A DNA stretch of 43,497 nt from DASUDX01 sp036275365 (GCA_036275365.1 DASUDX010000095.1:1-43497); one strand, 5' to 3'; counted from the stretch's first letter, positions 17,001-24,785 are shown. Translations and numbers: made by a program. Notes: a model not told the origin generated them from the sequence alone.

Positions 17001-18814
17001 CCAGCGGCCTGATGATCGAGGCCGGCGGCAGCAGCGTCACCGTGGGCGATCTCGAGGTGCGCGGCGCCGGGCAGATCGCGCTGGCGGTGAACGCCGCCAG
17101 CACGGTGCTCGGTGCGGTTCGCCTGGAGGCCGAGAGCGGACTGCTCGACAGCAATGACCGCGAGCTCTACCAGACACCGATCCGCGACAGCCTGGGCGAG
17201 GTGGCCCTGCAGCTGGGCAGCGACAGCACCCCGGCGGTGGTCAGCGAGCTCCGTCTGGAAGCCGACGGCGATGTCGCCCTGGGGGTCCACCTGGTCAGCC
17301 CGGGAACGGTATCGCTGGCCATCGGTGGCGAGGTCGGCAGCTTCCTGCCGGCCGGCTTCGGCCAGCTGCTGCCACCGGCCCAGCGCGGCGACGCCGGCTT
17401 TGCCACCACCGCGTTCTTCGACGGTGCCCAGCTGCTGATCGCCCCGCGCCTCAGCGCCAACGACCTGCTCTGGAGCCAGGGCGGTGAGGTGACCCTGGCC
17501 CGGCTCGATCTCAGCGCCACCCGCAATCTGGTGCTGCTCGGCCAGGGCAGCCGCTTCACCGTCGCTGACTCGATCACCCTCGCCTCCCTCGACCGCCTTG
17601 AGCTCGGCGCGGTGACCCTGGATACCGACCGCGTCAGCCTGGTCAGCGGCGGCGATCTCTCGGTGAGCACGGTCAGCATCGGCCCGGACACGCCGAGCGA
17701 CAGCGTGCAGCTGCAGGCCACGGGTGCGCTCAGCCTGCTGGCCAGCACGGTGCGCGCGAGCGACATCAGCCTGCTGGCCGCGGGCGCGGTCGATCTCAAC
17801 GGCACGATACTCACGGCCGGGGACCAGCTCAGCCTGCAGGCTGGAAGCGCGCTGTCGGTGCGCAACAGCTCCCTGGCGGCGGCCGACATCGGGCTGCTGG
17901 CCGGGGCCGATATCACCCTCGCCGGCACCCAGCTGGAAGCGGCCGATCTGCTCAGCCTGCAGGCCGGCGGGGCGATTCTGGATGGCGGCAACAGCGCCAC
18001 CCGCCTCGGCGCCGCGCGCATGCGCATCGTGGCCGCCGCACCGGCGGGCAGCGGTGCCGGCCTGCCGGCTCGGAGCCTCGATGGCAGCCTGAGCCTGAGC
18101 ACGGCCAACCGCATCGAGCTGGGCGCCGCCACGCTCAGCGTGGGCAGCGGCCAGCTGGATGACGAAGCCCAGTTCGACCGTGCTCTGGTCGCCGGTCTCG
18201 CCGCCGGCCAGCGGCCAGACGCGCTGAGCCCCAACCTGGTGCTGATCGGCGATCAGGTGACGGTGGGCTCGCTAAGCCTTGCCGGCGACCATGTGATGGC
18301 GATCGCCAACGGCCTGCGCCTCAACGGCTCGGTGGCAGCGCCAGCGGGCGCCCTGCTGCGGGTGGCTGCGCCGGATCCCGGCGCGGATATCGGCTTCGAG
18401 GCGGTCGCCGCCGGGCTGCGCGGTGTCAATCTCGGCGCCGATGGCCTGCCTGGCAGCGTCACCCTGCTGCTGGGCAGCAGCGATTATCTGGGTGACATCA
18501 TCATCGGCGAGAACGGGGTGGTGGATGTCGGCAGCCAGAACATTCTGCTGAGCACCGGCGGCCGGATCGAGAACCTCGACCGGCTGGTCACCACCGGCGC
18601 GGTCAGCGTGCTCGCCGGGACCGTGATCCGGCCGGAACTGCCGCCGGTGGTCGAGGAGACCGAGGCGGTGCAGAACGCCGTGGTGCCGCCGAGTCCGGCC
18701 GCGGCCGCCCAGGAGCCGGTGCCGCCGCCCGCGGAAACCACCGAAGAGGCGCCCATCGAGAAGAAGACCACCAGCAAGCAGACTTCCGAGGCGGCCAGCC
18801 TCAGCTGCTCCTGA
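14024..18814 (+). CDS. Two-partner secretion exoprotein (TpsA; filamentous hemagglutinin N-terminal domain)
   Basis: This large secreted beta-helix protein is the probable substrate of the upstream TpsB. The 1596-residue product has a signal peptide (about 1-33) and a TPS secretion domain (about 34-270) with NWQDFSIG (66-73), NRVVGG (91-96), NGRVFLINPSGILFGAG (108-124) and VDLGGQGRLLIDPSDLTIGE at the domain end. A long Gly/Ser/Leu-rich beta-helix follows. The region 1226-1326 shows about 21-residue rungs. The C-terminus departs from the helix: a Pro/Glu-rich stretch (about 1535-1575), then a Lys/Thr-rich tail ending LSCS. No toxin, CDI, VENN or peptidase domain is visible, so an adhesin or structural surface role is likelier. 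GGAG precedes the ATG. Confidence 0.93.
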   Translation: MTRVPAIRRAPRLRLTPFAGALLSLTLPGLALATPSGGQVVAGDIQIGQTGAGTVITQGSQNGIINWQDFSIGIDEYVQFIQSSSSAITLNRVVGGTPSAILGDLSANGRVFLINPSGILFGAGSEIDVGSLVATTQDLRDEDFLAGRHVFAGDSSAAITQLGRIQAADGGAVVLVADRVDNQGLIQARLGQVVLGSNAGFTLDFAGDGQLHYQVDAAALSALAGVSNSGLLTADGGRVVMDAQVARGLLRTVVNQAGVIRAEGIDERAGEVWLTAGGGGDLLLASGSRIEAGGAEGGEVRAIAEGLLHYQRGAAIDVARHSSTGAGGFVELSGHRAVRIEDTVDLGGQGRLLIDPSDLTIGEGGSISEAVLEQQLQQGENGSVVQLVASNSITLLDLQDNRLEGFNADTSRGAGLFLGIGSVDEGGAFTAGNSGDIQFTDFNDSIRVEGLLTLQAGTEAGFVDVGNLQGGSVILRGVSGVETGSLNAGAGGRIDVESVGNLLLGSIGQIEDNADVRLHTTNGQILVDGNLLADDLSVFAGNADGSGDDGSVVVAGDVRTAAGARIEADGSIQIGSLSVGDGTRVLDEVRLQALGGGLEILGALAVRGLGTVDALLSAADGLTVSGDTTVEALARDFDVTGAGGDRAIGRGGLASLILDGGTGTVSTGDLQVTGPQATLGLFGARLQVGDGDLADGAVRVTASGQSYQRLRGTSSVVESSYGAAGAVFEASEASLASPAIRILGAVEVSGPSAAVGLLSPGIIEVAGPLSVSGTGYTIDGDWNLLPIAHRPGFETVLPAAFDPLLDQGRGRWGSARLVVAGRSEEGTALEVPVSGQAGGLSLGAVSLTGIGRVDAQIAAGSVSLASLSLDARSRGAGELLGSVAITETTGGGAIYRRDLTIDDGSGAAARLGVAAARIELGTTGALSIGSVEAEGGSASLQVRGGSQINLGAVRLDGGSGSEAARYREQNRYTLTQGSGPARADSQTTVIGGASGLMIEAGGSSVTVGDLEVRGAGQIALAVNAASTVLGAVRLEAESGLLDSNDRELYQTPIRDSLGEVALQLGSDSTPAVVSELRLEADGDVALGVHLVSPGTVSLAIGGEVGSFLPAGFGQLLPPAQRGDAGFATTAFFDGAQLLIAPRLSANDLLWSQGGEVTLARLDLSATRNLVLLGQGSRFTVADSITLASLDRLELGAVTLDTDRVSLVSGGDLSVSTVSIGPDTPSDSVQLQATGALSLLASTVRASDISLLAAGAVDLNGTILTAGDQLSLQAGSALSVRNSSLAAADIGLLAGADITLAGTQLEAADLLSLQAGGAILDGGNSATRLGAARMRIVAAAPAGSGAGLPARSLDGSLSLSTANRIELGAATLSVGSGQLDDEAQFDRALVAGLAAGQRPDALSPNLVLIGDQVTVGSLSLAGDHVMAIANGLRLNGSVAAPAGALLRVAAPDPGADIGFEAVAAGLRGVNLGADGLPGSVTLLLGSSDYLGDIIIGENGVVDVGSQNILLSTGGRIENLDRLVTTGAVSVLAGTVIRPELPPVVEETEAVQNAVVPPSPAAAAQEPVPPPAETTEEAPIEKKTTSKQTSEAASLSCS
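17701..18000 (+). repeat. About 21-residue beta-helix rung repeats within tpsA
   Basis: Five consecutive rungs of about 20-22 residues are readable in the protein: QLQATGALSLLAS, ISLLAAGAVDLNGT, LSLQAGSALSVRN, IGLLAGADITLAGT and LSLQAGGAILDGG, each followed by a short turn containing A-D or A-G-D. The DNA copies are divergent, so this is structural repetition rather than recent duplication. Confidence 0.7.
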
Positions 18815-18833
18815 TTCCGGAGAGGACATCGCG

Positions 18834-19712
18834 ATGCGCGCATCCCTGATCATCACCCTGCTGCTGGGCACCCTGCCCGCTCCGCTGCTCGCCAGCACCC
18901 CGGCCGGAACCGTCACCCTGCTCACCGGCAGCGGCACCGCCAGCGATGCCGACGGCACCATCCGCCCGCTCGCCAAGGGCGATCCGGTCAACGCCGGGGA
19001 GGTGATCAGCAGCGGCCCGAACAGCTATGTGAACCTGAAGTTCATCGACGGCGGCTTCATCCTGCTGCGCCCCAACAGCCGCTTCCAGATCGAGGCCTTC
19101 AGCGCTCCCGAGTCGGTGGTCGCCGCCGCTGCCGCGGCCGCACCGGCAGCCCCTGCCCCCCCTGCCAGCGCGGCTCCGGCTGCGCCTGCCCCGCAACCGG
19201 CCCCCGCCACGGCGGTGGCACCGGCGGCTCCGGCACCACCGGCAGCGGCAGCCGCCCCGAGCGCCGCCGCACCGTTGGCCGCGAGCCCGGCGCCCGGCAC
19301 CTCGCAGGCCTTCTTCCGTCTGCTCAAGGGCGGCTTCCGCGCGGTCTCCGGCCTGGTCGGCAAGAACGATCGCAACGAGTACCGGGTGGCCACCCCGGTG
19401 GCCACCATCGGCATCCGCGGCACCGACTACATCGCGGTGATCTGCGATGCCGCCTGTGCCGCCGACCCGGTGGTGCGCGCCCAGCTGCCGCCCGGCGAGG
19501 TGGCCGAAGGCGGGTTGGTGGCGGGGGTGATCGAGGGCGGCATCGGCGTGGACAGCGGCAAGCCCTGCGACGCCAGCCGCGGCGACATCTGCGAGCTGAC
19601 CCAGGACCAGTACCTGCTGGTCAGCCAGTCGCGCATCACCCAGCGCCTGCCCGGTGCGCCGCGCTTCCTGACCGTGGACCCGGTACCCAACCCGCTGACC
19701 TGCGGCCCCTGA
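18834..19712 (+). CDS. Secreted FecR-domain protein with Ala/Pro-rich insertion
   Basis: The 292-residue product has a signal peptide (about 1-20, ending LLAS) and the first half of a FecR domain (about 21-87). This half has GTVTLLTGSGTASDADG and VNAGEVISSGPNSYVNLKF. A block made almost only of Ala and Pro (about 99-157) follows, then the second FecR half (about 158-200) with FFRLLKGGFRAVSGLVG and ATPVATIGIRGTDYIA. The tail holds four or more cysteines (CDAACAADP, PCDASRGDICEL). FecR domains usually sit in anti-sigma regulators, but no membrane anchor or sigma factor is present here; similar secreted versions accompany TPS exoproteins. AGAGGA precedes the ATG, 19 bp after tpsA, so it belongs to the TPS operon. 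Confidence 0.85.
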   Translation: MRASLIITLLLGTLPAPLLASTPAGTVTLLTGSGTASDADGTIRPLAKGDPVNAGEVISSGPNSYVNLKFIDGGFILLRPNSRFQIEAFSAPESVVAAAAAAAPAAPAPPASAAPAAPAPQPAPATAVAPAAPAPPAAAAAPSAAAPLAASPAPGTSQAFFRLLKGGFRAVSGLVGKNDRNEYRVATPVATIGIRGTDYIAVICDAACAADPVVRAQLPPGEVAEGGLVAGVIEGGIGVDSGKPCDASRGDICELTQDQYLLVSQSRITQRLPGAPRFLTVDPVPNPLTCGP

Positions 19713-20473
19713 TGGCCGCAGCCGGCCTGCGCCTGGAGGCCCCGCAAGGCTACGGGCCGGTGGTGGCGCTGGACCGGGTCGCGCATGCCGGTCTGGGCCT
19801 GCGGCCCAGCGCCGAGTCCGGCTGGAGCGCCGGCCTGAGCGCGGTGTTCGTCAACGCCGCCGAGTTTGGCAAGGCCGCTCTGCACTACCCGCTCGCCTTC
19901 ACCCGCGAACCCGGTCGTGCCGAGTATGTGCCGGTGGCCCTGCTCGGCCTGCGCCGGGGGCGCAATCTGTTCGTCGATGCGCAGGGGCGCTGGGACCCCG
20001 CCTGCTATCCGCCGGCCTACATCCGCCGCCATCCCTTCTGCATCGCCGAGCTGCCCCAGCCGGGCGGGCGCAGCGCCCAGCGCCTGGTCTGCGTGGAGGC
20101 GCGCGCGCTGGTGGCCGGGACCCCGGCCCTGTTCGATGCCCGGGGTGAGCCCACCGCCGAGGGTCGCCAGCGCCTGCAGCTGCTGGAGGAGATCGAGGCG
20201 GCACGCCAGCGCACCCGGGTGTTCACCCGCCGTCTCGAGGCGCTGGACCTGCTGCGTCCCTTCGAGGCGCTGGTGCTCCCGGCCGGGGCGCCGCAGGCGC
20301 GGGTGAAGGGGCTGTTCCGGGTCGATGAGACCGCCCTCGAAGCGCTCGGCAGCCGCGAGCTGCGCAGCCTGCAGAAGAAGGGCGAGCTGCGGGCGATCTA
20401 CGCCCATCTGCTGTCGCTGGAAAACTTCGCCGCGCTGATGGCGCGGGAACGGGCTAACCCAGGGCCCGGCTGA
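19712..20473 (+). CDS. SapC-family protein
   Basis: The 253-residue product has no signal peptide or membrane segment and should be cytoplasmic. It matches the SapC family pattern: GWSAGLSAVFVNAAEFGKAA (37-56), ALHYPLAFT, YVPVALLGL, and later YPPAYIRRHPFCIAE and FRVDETALEAL. The family is named after a Campylobacter S-layer-associated protein, but its biochemical role is unsettled. The ATG overlaps the FecR-protein stop (TGATG), so it is translationally coupled to the TPS operon. Its 3' end overlaps the convergent ubiquinone hydroxylase gene by 20 bp. Confidence 0.82.
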   Translation: MAAAGLRLEAPQGYGPVVALDRVAHAGLGLRPSAESGWSAGLSAVFVNAAEFGKAALHYPLAFTREPGRAEYVPVALLGLRRGRNLFVDAQGRWDPACYPPAYIRRHPFCIAELPQPGGRSAQRLVCVEARALVAGTPALFDARGEPTAEGRQRLQLLEEIEAARQRTRVFTRRLEALDLLRPFEALVLPAGAPQARVKGLFRVDETALEALGSRELRSLQKKGELRAIYAHLLSLENFAALMARERANPGPG

Positions 20474-21596
20474 GCAGCACCTGCTTGACTGGCGGCAGCC
20501 GGTCGACCAGACCGAGACCCCAGCCCAGCAGCGGGCGCAGGCCGGGCAGATCCAGCCCGTACACCCGGTACAGCGCATCGGTCAGCCGCAGCAGGTCCTC
20601 GCTCTCGGCGCGGCGGGCCCGGGCATAGGCCTGCAGCAGCCGCGGCGAACCCGGGTCGCGGCCCTCGCGCCAGGCAGTGCCGAGGCGCCGGGCGAGATCG
20701 GCCACATCGCCCAGACCGAGGTTGAGCCCCTGCCCGGCCAGGGGATGGATCACATGGGCGGCATCGCCCAGCAGCACCAGGCCGTCCTGCACATAGCGCT
20801 GGGCCTGCAGGCGCTGCAGCGGCACCCGCTGGCGCGGCCCTACGGCGAGAATCGCGCCCACCTCGTCCTGGGCAGCCCGCGCCAGTTCCCGGGCGAAGCG
20901 CGCCTCGTCGAGCGCCTGCAGGCGCTGCGCCTCCTCCGGCGGCAGCGACCAGACGATGGAGCGCTCGCCGCTGGCCAGCGGCAGCAGGGCCAGCGGCCCG
21001 CCGGGCAGGAAGCGCTGCAGCGCGGCGCCCTCATGGGCGCGCTCGCTGCGGACGGTGGCCACCAGCGCCTGCTGCGGATAGGCCAGCTGCTCGACCGGAA
21101 TGCCAGCGGCCTCGCGCAGCGGCGAGGCGGCGCCATCGGCGGCCAGCAGCAGCGCCGCCGGCAGGTGGCGGCCGCTGGCGAGCGTCAGCCGCTGCTCGGC
21201 CGCCGCGTAGTGCAGGGCCCGATCCGCCTGCAGCGGAAGGCCAGCCCGGCCGACCGCGGCGGCGAGCGCCGCCAGCAGCGCGCCATGCTCGACGATCGCG
21301 CCCAGCGGCGAGCCCCAGGCCGGGGCCTCGAAGCGCAGGGCCCGCTGCGGGTGGTCGTCCCACACCTGCATGCGGTGGTAGGGCTGCACCCGGGGCAGCC
21401 CCTCCCAGACCCCGAGCGCCTGGAGCAGACCGATCGAGGCCGGGGAGAGCGCATAGACGCGGGGATCGGGCTCGGCCGGCGGGGCATCCGGCAGGGCCTG
21501 CGGCTCCACCAGGCTCGGTGCCAGGCCGGCCTGGTGCAGGGCCAGCGCCGCGGCGAGGCCGACGATGCCGCCCCCAGCCACCACCAGCGGGCTCAC
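20454..21596 (-). CDS. FAD-dependent ubiquinone-ring hydroxylase (UbiH/UbiI/VisC family)
   Basis: This flavin monooxygenase is expected to hydroxylate the aromatic ring of a ubiquinone precursor. From GTG 21596 the 380-residue product shows the FAD site GGGIVGLAAALALHQAGL (about 7-24), the middle AADGAASPLREAAGI motif and the GDAAHVIHPLAGQGLNLGLGD block, which is closer to UbiI/UbiF than to UbiH. It overlaps the UbiH stop as GTGA and is therefore coupled to it. Which ring position it modifies cannot be told from sequence. Its stop overlaps the sapC 3' end on the opposite strand. Confidence 0.9.
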   Translation of the reverse strand: MSPLVVAGGGIVGLAAALALHQAGLAPSLVEPQALPDAPPAEPDPRVYALSPASIGLLQALGVWEGLPRVQPYHRMQVWDDHPQRALRFEAPAWGSPLGAIVEHGALLAALAAAVGRAGLPLQADRALHYAAAEQRLTLASGRHLPAALLLAADGAASPLREAAGIPVEQLAYPQQALVATVRSERAHEGAALQRFLPGGPLALLPLASGERSIVWSLPPEEAQRLQALDEARFARELARAAQDEVGAILAVGPRQRVPLQRLQAQRYVQDGLVLLGDAAHVIHPLAGQGLNLGLGDVADLARRLGTAWREGRDPGSPRLLQAYARARRAESEDLLRLTDALYRVYGLDLPGLRPLLGWGLGLVDRLPPVKQVLLSRALG

Positions 21597-22780
21597 GGCC
21601 GCCCGCCCGGGCCGAAGCCGAGGTTCTGGGCCAGCACCGCCTGTTTCAGCGGCGGGCTCAGGTCCAGCGCCAGCAGGCCCAGATGCCGCAGCCCGCGCAG
21701 GCCGGGCAGGCGGTTGGAGAACAGCCGGACCAGGCCATCGGTGAAACCGGCGGTGCGGCGGCGGTCCTCGGCACGGGCGGCGGCATAGGCCTGCAGCCGC
21801 GCCGGATCGCCGGGGTCGCCGCCCCCCTGCAGCCGCCGGGCCAGCTCGGCGACATCGCGCAGCCCCAGGTTGAAGCCCTGCGCCGCCACCGGATGCAGGC
21901 TTTGCGCCGCATTGCCGATCAGCACGCAGCGGCGCGCCACGATCCGCTCGCTGAGGGTGCGGCGCAGCGGCCAGGCCTGGCGGGCGCCGAGCCGGTGCCA
22001 GCGGCCCAGGCGCTCGCCAAACGCCGCCTCGGCGGCGGCCAGAAAGCGGGCGTCGTCCCACCCCATCGCCGCCCGGGCCTCGTGCTCGGGCAGGGTCCAG
22101 ACCAGCGAGGCGGCCGGGCCCTCGGCGTCCTCGGGCTTGGGCAGCACCGCCAGCGGTCCGCCCGGCAGGAAGCGCTCATAGGCGACCCCGCCGAGCCCGC
22201 GCTGCGGGCGGATGGCGCTGACGATGGCCTGCTGCCCGTAGTCCTCCTCCTGCGCGGCCAGACCCAGCAGCTCGCGCACCGCCGACTGGGCGCCATCGGC
22301 GGCCACCAGCAGCCGCGCGCTCACCGTCTGCTCGTCTTGCGGGCCGTCGATCTGCAGGCGCCAGCCATTGCCTTCCTCGGTCAAGGCCGCCAGCCGCGCC
22401 GGTTGCAGCAGGGTGCCGCAGCCGGCCGCGGCCTCGGCGAGAACGGCGGCCAGATGGCGCACCGGCACATTCCAGCCCAGGGCCTCGAGACCGGCCTCGG
22501 CGGCACGGAAGCGCGCCACCCCGAAGCGTCCCTGCTCGGCGATATGGGTGGCGGTGATGGGCGCGGCGGCGGCGGCCAGCGCCGGCCACACGCCAAGGCC
22601 GGCGAAGATCTGCTGGGAGGCGGCGTTGAGCGCCAGGCAGCGCTCATCCCAGCGCGCGGCGGGCGGCGTCTCGGCCCGCGCCTCCAGGCGCAGCAGGCGC
22701 AGCCCGCTGGCCGACAGCGCCAGCGCCAGGCTGCTGCCAACCAGGCCGCCGCCGACGATGGCGAGGTCGTAGTCCGCCAT
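21593..22780 (-). CDS. ubiH: 2-octaprenyl-6-methoxyphenol hydroxylase UbiH
   Basis: UbiH hydroxylates C4 of the ubiquinone precursor ring, with FAD and NADPH. The product from ATG 22780 (395 residues) has the FAD-binding IVGGGLVGSSLALALSASGL near the N-terminus, LVAADGAQSAVRELLGL, and the UbiH-type block IGNAAQSLHPVAAQGFNLGL. A GTG three codons upstream (22789) is also possible; neither has a strong Shine-Dalgarno. It follows pepP closely (11 bp from this start) and overlaps the next hydroxylase gene, the classic pepP-ubiH-visC order. Confidence 0.93.
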   Translation of the reverse strand: MADYDLAIVGGGLVGSSLALALSASGLRLLRLEARAETPPAARWDERCLALNAASQQIFAGLGVWPALAAAAAPITATHIAEQGRFGVARFRAAEAGLEALGWNVPVRHLAAVLAEAAAGCGTLLQPARLAALTEEGNGWRLQIDGPQDEQTVSARLLVAADGAQSAVRELLGLAAQEEDYGQQAIVSAIRPQRGLGGVAYERFLPGGPLAVLPKPEDAEGPAASLVWTLPEHEARAAMGWDDARFLAAAEAAFGERLGRWHRLGARQAWPLRRTLSERIVARRCVLIGNAAQSLHPVAAQGFNLGLRDVAELARRLQGGGDPGDPARLQAYAAARAEDRRRTAGFTDGLVRLFSNRLPGLRGLRHLGLLALDLSPPLKQAVLAQNLGFGPGGRP

Positions 22781-22791
22781 CGCAGGCACGC

Positions 22792-24129
22792 TCAGTGCCG
22801 GCGCGCCATCAGCGCCTCGATCTCGGACACGGTCTTGGGCACGCCAGCGGTCAGCACCTCCGGACCCTGCTCGGTGACCACCACATCGTCCTCGATGCGG
22901 ATGCCGATGCCCCAGAACTTCTCCGCCACCCCCGGCGTGCCGGGTGCCACATAGATGCCGGGCTCGACGGTCATCACCATCCCCGGCTCGAAGCGGCGGT
23001 ACTCGCCGCCGAGCTTGTAGCGGCCGACATCATGCACATCCATGCCCAGCCAGTGGCCGGTGCCGTGCATGAAGAACTGGCGCTGGCGACCCTGCTCGAT
23101 CAGCTTCTTCGGCTCACCCTTGAGCAGGCCGAGCGCCACCATGCCCTCGGTCAGCACGCGGGTGGCGACCTCATGCGGCTTGCCCACCGAGACGCCGGGC
23201 CTGAGGGTCTTGATGGCGGCGAGATTGGCCGCCAGCACCACCTCGTAGACCGCCTTCTGCGCCGCGCTGAAACGGCCGCTGACCGGGAAGGTGCGGGTGA
23301 TGTCGGCGGTGTAGCCGCGGTACTCGCCACCGGCATCGATCAGCAGCAGATCGCCCTCGCGCAACGGCTGGTTGTTCTCGGTGTAGTGGAGGATGCAGGC
23401 ATTGGCCCCGCCCCCGCAGATGGTCCCGTAGCCGGGCTGCAGGTCGTGCAGCTCGAACTCGGCGCCGATCACCGCGGCAATCTCCCACTCGTTGCGGCCC
23501 GGGCGGGTCGCCTGCATGGCCTTGACATGCGCCTGGGCGGTGATGCGCGCGGCGTGGCGCATCAGCGCCAGCTCTGCCGGCCGCTTGATCAGGCGCATCT
23601 CGTGCAGGGTGGTCTCGAGCGCCTCGAAGCGCACCGGGGCGGCCGCCCCGCGACGGGAGACGAACTGTAGGTGGCGGACCATGCCGATCACCTTGGGATC
23701 GAACGCCGGAAACTCGCCGAGGTTCATGTGCACGGTCTCGCGCCCGGCCAGCAGGCCCGGCAGCTGGGCCTCGAGCTCGGTCAGCGGCCAGGCTTCATCC
23801 ACCCCGTAGCGGGCCTTGACGCCTTCCGGCCCGGCCCGGCGGCCGTCCCAGATCTCGCGTTCGACATCACGCGGCCGCACGAACATCAGGTACTCGGCCT
23901 TCTCGCCCTGGGCGTTGCGCCGTCCCGGGGCCAGCACCGCCACCGCCTCCGGCTCGGGGAAGCCGGTGAGATAGGCGAAGTCGCTGGCCTGCCGAAAGCG
24001 GTAGTGGGTATCGCGCCAGCGCGTCACTTCGTGGGCGGCGGGAATGATGGCGATGCCGGCGCGGCCGATGCGGCGCATCAGCTCGCTGCGGCGGGCGCGG
24101 GTTTCCTTGAGATCGCGGGCGGTGGACAT
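22792..24129 (-). CDS. pepP: Xaa-Pro aminopeptidase P
   Basis: PepP removes an N-terminal residue that precedes proline and uses two manganese ions. The 445-residue product has the N-terminal aminopeptidase-P domain (about 8-145, with YLTGFPEPEAVAVL) and a pita-bread catalytic domain. The metal ligands appear in order: Asp in LLIDAGGEY, Asp in TADITRTFP, His in HGTGHWLGMDVHD, Glu in TVEPGIYV and Glu in GIRIEDDVVV. The length is normal. It sits 30 bp after ygfB and just before ubiH, matching the E. coli order ygfB-pepP-ubiH-visC. Confidence 0.97.
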   Translation of the reverse strand: MSTARDLKETRARRSELMRRIGRAGIAIIPAAHEVTRWRDTHYRFRQASDFAYLTGFPEPEAVAVLAPGRRNAQGEKAEYLMFVRPRDVEREIWDGRRAGPEGVKARYGVDEAWPLTELEAQLPGLLAGRETVHMNLGEFPAFDPKVIGMVRHLQFVSRRGAAAPVRFEALETTLHEMRLIKRPAELALMRHAARITAQAHVKAMQATRPGRNEWEIAAVIGAEFELHDLQPGYGTICGGGANACILHYTENNQPLREGDLLLIDAGGEYRGYTADITRTFPVSGRFSAAQKAVYEVVLAANLAAIKTLRPGVSVGKPHEVATRVLTEGMVALGLLKGEPKKLIEQGRQRQFFMHGTGHWLGMDVHDVGRYKLGGEYRRFEPGMVMTVEPGIYVAPGTPGVAEKFWGIGIRIEDDVVVTEQGPEVLTAGVPKTVSEIEALMARRH

Positions 24130-24159
24130 GAGGCAGTCTCGGCGGCCGGGAGGGCCGGC

Positions 24160-24726
24160 TCAGTGCAGGGTGGAGTTTCCGGGATGCGCCTCGCCGCCGT
24201 CGGCAGCGGGCGGATGAAGTTCCAGATACAGCAGCTGGACGCCGACCCGCAGGTATTCGACCAGCTCGGCATAGGCCGACTCCTCGATCTCCTGGTCATC
24301 CTCGGCGGCCCAGCCGGCCTGGGTGAACTGGGTCAGATCGCGCAGGATCTCGCGCGCCTCCTCGCTGAGGCTGGAAAGCTCCAGCTGCCGCTGGCTGGCC
24401 AGCCCGTAGAGGAAGCCCTGGCACCAGTCGGCCAGGGCCTGGACGCGCAGGCCCAGCTCGCGATCGTCCTCCGGCAGCAGCGGGGTGAACACCAGATCGG
24501 CGTCCTGCAGCGCGGCCTGGGTGGCGAGGCTCAGACGCTGCAGCGCGCCGGCCTGGGCCGGTCCCGGCGGGGCGGCCTCGCCATCGAGCAGATCGTGCAG
24601 GCTCAGATCCTCGGCGGCCTGCCGGCACAGCGCCCCGCAGAGGGCGCCGTGGTACTCGGAGGCCGATTCATCGAGACCGAGCGCGCGCAGCAGCTCGGTG
24701 AGGGCGGAATGGGAGGGGGCATCCAT
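24160..24726 (-). CDS. ygfB: UPF0149 family protein YgfB
   Basis: The 188-residue alpha-helical product matches the YgfB/UPF0149 family: ALTELLRALGLDESASEYHG at the start, LCGALC, LPEDDRELGLRVQALADWCQGFLYGL, DLTQFTQAG, and AYAELVEYLRVGVQLLYLEL near the end. In Pseudomonas a YgfB homologue is reported to affect ampDh3 expression and beta-lactam resistance, but a general role is not settled. It heads the pepP-ubiH group. The ATG at 24726 lies 6 nt from a TACAAT hexamer, so the transcript is predicted to be leaderless. Confidence 0.93.
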   Translation of the reverse strand: MDAPSHSALTELLRALGLDESASEYHGALCGALCRQAAEDLSLHDLLDGEAAPPGPAQAGALQRLSLATQAALQDADLVFTPLLPEDDRELGLRVQALADWCQGFLYGLASQRQLELSSLSEEAREILRDLTQFTQAGWAAEDDQEIEESAYAELVEYLRVGVQLLYLELHPPAADGGEAHPGNSTLH

Positions 24727-24732
24727 CGGCGC

Positions 24733-24738
24733 ATTGTA
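24733..24738 (-). promoter_or_regulatory. -10 hexamer of a predicted leaderless ygfB promoter
   Basis: On the minus strand TACAAT is followed by GCGCCG and then the ygfB ATG. The six-base spacing puts the usual start site at the A of the ATG. No good -35 hexamer is visible 16-18 bp upstream. Confidence 0.6.
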
Positions 24739-24773
24739 GGACGCGGCGCGGCGAGAACCGGCAGGGCGCTTCC

Positions 24774-24779
24774 TATAAT
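24774..24779 (+). promoter_or_regulatory. -10 hexamer of a predicted leaderless argA promoter
   Basis: A perfect TATAAT is followed by GGCCGC and then the argA ATG at 24786, again a six-base gap. The start of transcription would coincide with the start codon. A -35 element is not evident. This and the opposite ygfB hexamer share the 59-bp divergent gap. Confidence 0.65.
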
Positions 24780-24785
24780 GGCCGC

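Noticed and set aside
14024..18814. Contact-dependent inhibition (CdiA) toxin
   Set aside because: No VENN-type boundary or C-terminal toxin domain is visible and no small immunity gene follows; the next genes are FecR and SapC proteins.
18834..19712. FecR as an anti-sigma factor of a cell-surface signalling system
   Set aside because: It has a cleavable signal peptide rather than a single internal membrane segment, and no ECF sigma factor gene is adjacent.
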